Assembly: GCA_020201275.1 (NCBI GenBank)
Contig: JAIVHB010000170.1
Coordinates: 997 to 36,524 of the forward strand
Direction: 5' to 3'
DNA from: Rhodothermaceae bacterium
GTDB lineage: Bacteria; Bacteroidota; Rhodothermia; Balneolales; Cyclonatronaceae
DNA length: 35,528 nucleotides
Shown here: positions 33,525 to 35,528 of the stretch, one piece after another
Position numbering within the stretch: position 1 is the stretch's first letter
How the letters are laid out: every line of letters starts with the position of its first letter
Program-made: the position numbers and the translations under genes
The notes under the pieces: generated by a model
Database searches by the model: none
Told to the model about the DNA's origin: nothing
What the model saw: the letters and a program-made list of their open reading frames with translations, nothing else

Positions 33525-35417
33525 ATGACCTACCTCTCTGTTGAAAATCTTTCGAAGCACTACGGCATGAAGGTGCTGTTCGACGGTCTAACATTCGGCA
33601 TCTCCAAAGGCAACAAAATGGCCCTGATTGCCCGTAACGGCACAGGCAAATCGAGCCTGCTGCATATTCTGGCCGGATTTGAAAAACCGGACGACGGGCA
33701 GGTCATGGTCCGGAACGGTATCCGGATCGGCTACCTTGAGCAGGAGCCCCGGCTGGATGAGGCCCTCACTATCAGCGAATTTATCTCGAGCGGGCACTCC
33801 GACCTGGCCCGGATCGTGCTACAATACGAAAAAGCGGTTGACGACCAGGCCGAGGCCTACAACGAGGAGACCCATACCGCATTCGAAAAAGCATCCGCGG
33901 CGATGGAGGCGGCAAATGCGTGGGATTATGAGCAGCGCATGGTGCAGATTCTCGGCAAACTCGACATCCACAACCTGGATCAGCCGATAGCTTCCCTCTC
34001 GGGGGGCGAGCGCAAGCGCGTGGCCCTGGCCTTCGTGCTGCTCGACAGCCCCGACCTGCTGCTGCTCGATGAGCCTACCAACCACCTGGATGTGGAGATG
34101 ATTGAATGGCTGGAATCGTACCTGATAAAAAATAACCTGACCCTGCTCATGGTCACTCACGACCGGTACTTTCTGGACCGCGTCTGCAACCACATCCTTG
34201 AGATCGAGGGTGGCAAGCTCTATCATCACAAGGGGAATTACAGCTACTTCCTGCAGAAACGGGCTGAGCGCGAAGAAGTGATGAAGACCGAAAAGGCCAA
34301 GGCGGGTCAGCTGTTCAAAAAGGAGCTGGAGTGGATGCGCCGCGCCCCGAAAGCCCGAACAACAAAATCGAAATCGCGCATCGGAGCCTTTTATGATACG
34401 AAGGAAAAGGCCGAAGCACGATCCGGCGGACCGGAGCTGCGCCTCGAAACAACCATGACACGCATGGGCAGCCAGATACTTGAACTGAAAAATGTTTCGA
34501 AACGGTTCGGCGACCTCACGATCATGGACAAATTCGAATACTCGTTCAGCCGGGGCGAGCGGATCGGCATTATCGGTAAAAACGGGGTTGGGAAAACGAC
34601 ATTTCTGAATGTAATAACCGGCAGGGAGCCCTCCGACTCGGGGGAAATTCGCAAGGGATCGACTATCGTATACGGATATTACAGCCAGCAGGGTATAAAA
34701 ATTGATGAAAGCCAGCGGGCGATCGATGTGCTGAAAGAGGTTGCCGAAGTGATTGAACTGGCCAACGGCAACCGCATCTCCGCGTCGCAGTTTCTGGAGC
34801 ATTTCATGTTCACATCCGAGATGCAGTACACACCGGTTGCCAAACTGAGCGGGGGCGAAAAACGCCGGCTTGCACTGATGATGGTGCTGATCCAGAACCC
34901 CAATTTCCTCATCCTCGATGAACCCACCAACGACCTCGACCTGATCACCCTCAACATCCTCGAGGAGTTCCTGCTGGATTTCGGCGGATGCCTGATTGTG
35001 GTTTCCCACGACAGGTTTTTTATGGACAAACTCGTTCAGCACTATTTTGTTTTTGAGGGCGACGGAGTGATCCGCGATTTCAATGGCAACTGGCAGGAAT
35101 ACCGCGAAATGATGGCCGACGAGGAATCGGAGCGTAAAAAAGAGGGGAAATCAACCAAAAAGACGGAGGTGGCGGTACCCGTGCCAACGGAATCCAAAAC
35201 CGGGGATGTACTCAGCTATGCCGAACGGAAGGAGTATTCAAATCTGGAAAAGGAGATTGCCAGCCTCGGGGAGGAGCAGAAGTCGCTTGAGACAACTATA
35301 GGCAGCGGCAAGCTCGGCCTGAAGGAGCTCGAGGATAAATCAAAACGCTACGGGGAAATACTCGCGGAGATCGATGAGAAAACCGCACGTTGGGTGGAGC
35401 TGGCTGATCGGGCTTGA
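33525..35417 (+). CDS. ABC-F family ATPase (Uup-type)
   Basis: 630 residues with two ABC domains and no membrane segments. NBD1: Walker A ARNGTGKSS (36-44, where the usual first Gly is Ala36), signature LSGGE (157-161), Walker B DEPTNHLD (181-188). A linker of ~80 residues (245-315) includes the basic RRAPKARTTKSKSR stretch. NBD2: Walker A GKNGVGKTT (350-358), LSGGE (440-444), DEPTNDLD (464-471). The C-terminal ~55 residues (575-630) form a charged coiled coil, as in Uup. ABC-F proteins act on the ribosome or, for Uup, in genome stability and translation; resistance function is not implied. The start ATG 33525 gives the usual MTYLSVENLSKHYG opening. A terminator follows. Confidence 0.95.
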   Translation: MTYLSVENLSKHYGMKVLFDGLTFGISKGNKMALIARNGTGKSSLLHILAGFEKPDDGQVMVRNGIRIGYLEQEPRLDEALTISEFISSGHSDLARIVLQYEKAVDDQAEAYNEETHTAFEKASAAMEAANAWDYEQRMVQILGKLDIHNLDQPIASLSGGERKRVALAFVLLDSPDLLLLDEPTNHLDVEMIEWLESYLIKNNLTLLMVTHDRYFLDRVCNHILEIEGGKLYHHKGNYSYFLQKRAEREEVMKTEKAKAGQLFKKELEWMRRAPKARTTKSKSRIGAFYDTKEKAEARSGGPELRLETTMTRMGSQILELKNVSKRFGDLTIMDKFEYSFSRGERIGIIGKNGVGKTTFLNVITGREPSDSGEIRKGSTIVYGYYSQQGIKIDESQRAIDVLKEVAEVIELANGNRISASQFLEHFMFTSEMQYTPVAKLSGGEKRRLALMMVLIQNPNFLILDEPTNDLDLITLNILEEFLLDFGGCLIVVSHDRFFMDKLVQHYFVFEGDGVIRDFNGNWQEYREMMADEESERKKEGKSTKKTEVAVPVPTESKTGDVLSYAERKEYSNLEKEIASLGEEQKSLETTIGSGKLGLKELEDKSKRYGEILAEIDEKTARWVELADRA

Positions 35418-35429
35418 TACATCCGGATA

Positions 35430-35466
35430 AAAAAAAGGCCGCTCCCTTTCAGAAACGGCCTTTATT
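35430..35466 (+). terminator. Bidirectional terminator after ABC-F gene
   Basis: AAAGGCCG and CGGCCTTT form a perfect 8-bp stem around a ~14-nt loop. A run of A residues precedes it and T residues follow, so it can terminate the ABC-F gene on the plus strand and the partial gene on the minus strand. Confidence 0.88.
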
Positions 35467-35483
35467 TGGTAAAAGCAGGGGAA

Positions 35484-35528
35484 TCAGTTCACGGTGATCG
35501 GTACAACCACTTTGGTGTCTTCCCAAAT
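35484..35528 (-). CDS. C-terminal end of a gene leaving the window
   Basis: On the minus strand the sequence reads IWEDTKVVVPITVN and then TGA (35486-35484), 18 nt before the convergent terminator. The frame is open to the window edge. Too short to name; the position next to a two-sided terminator supports a real gene 3' end. Confidence 0.5.
   Translation of the reverse strand: MWEDTKVVVPITVN

Noticed and set aside
33819-35042. 407-residue minus-strand open frame
   Set aside because: It is the antisense of the ABC-F gene and has no protein-family features; long antisense frames are common in GC-rich coding sequence.

Overview
The window looks like a chromosomal segment from a member of the Bacteroidota/Rhodothermota-Balneolota group (inference; no rRNA marker is present). 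The clues are Bacteroidota-type promoter elements (TTG, about 20 nt, TAnnTTTG) in front of tRNA-Lys, a SpoIIM / membrane protein / DUF4129 / DUF4350 / MoxR / DUF58 operon divergent from an RDD gene, a TIGR03643-type small protein, a Y_Y_Y-domain histidine kinase and secreted M28 and 5'-nucleotidase hydrolases. There is no phage, transposase or CRISPR array; most genes are ordinary housekeeping or envelope genes.

Layout. 1-3.7 kb: signalling block (5'-truncated histidine kinase, TIGR03643 protein, lone receiver, receiver-PP2C phosphatase) with a 7-bp tandem repeat. 4.1-8.6 kb: metH and a hemolysin III-type membrane protein. 8.6-10.2 kb: secreted TPR protein. 10.6-16.4 kb: leftward MoxR/DUF58 operon, with an RDD gene diverging from it. 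17.2-21.1 kb: MarC, an MBL-fold hydrolase, tRNA-Lys with promoter and terminator, a second RDD protein, a phosphoglyceromutase-like metalloenzyme and a dtd remnant. 21.15-21.6 kb: an AT-rich gene-free region with several DnaA-box-like sites, a candidate replication origin. 21.6-30.2 kb: purM, an AtuA C-terminal-like protein, an outer-membrane barrel protein, an esterase, an M17 aminopeptidase relative, an ATP-grasp protein and an M28 peptidase. 30.3-35.5 kb: a membrane-tailed 5'-nucleotidase, a TlpA-like thioredoxin, an Uup-type ABC-F protein and the tail of a gene that leaves the window.

The most unusual pattern is that four unrelated genes (DUF58, DUF4350, dtd, M17 aminopeptidase) each lack one internal block of roughly 60-115 codons, while the flanking coding sequence is well preserved. 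Three of these deletions shift the frame; the fourth is in frame but removes the catalytic signature. This is either a recent deletion process in this genome or a systematic assembly or amplification artefact; reads are needed to decide. The other notable structures are the candidate oriC, matching heptad tandem repeats at two distant loci, dispersed inverted repeats between convergent gene ends (one reads into the nucleotidase C-terminus), and in-gene minisatellites in two envelope genes.
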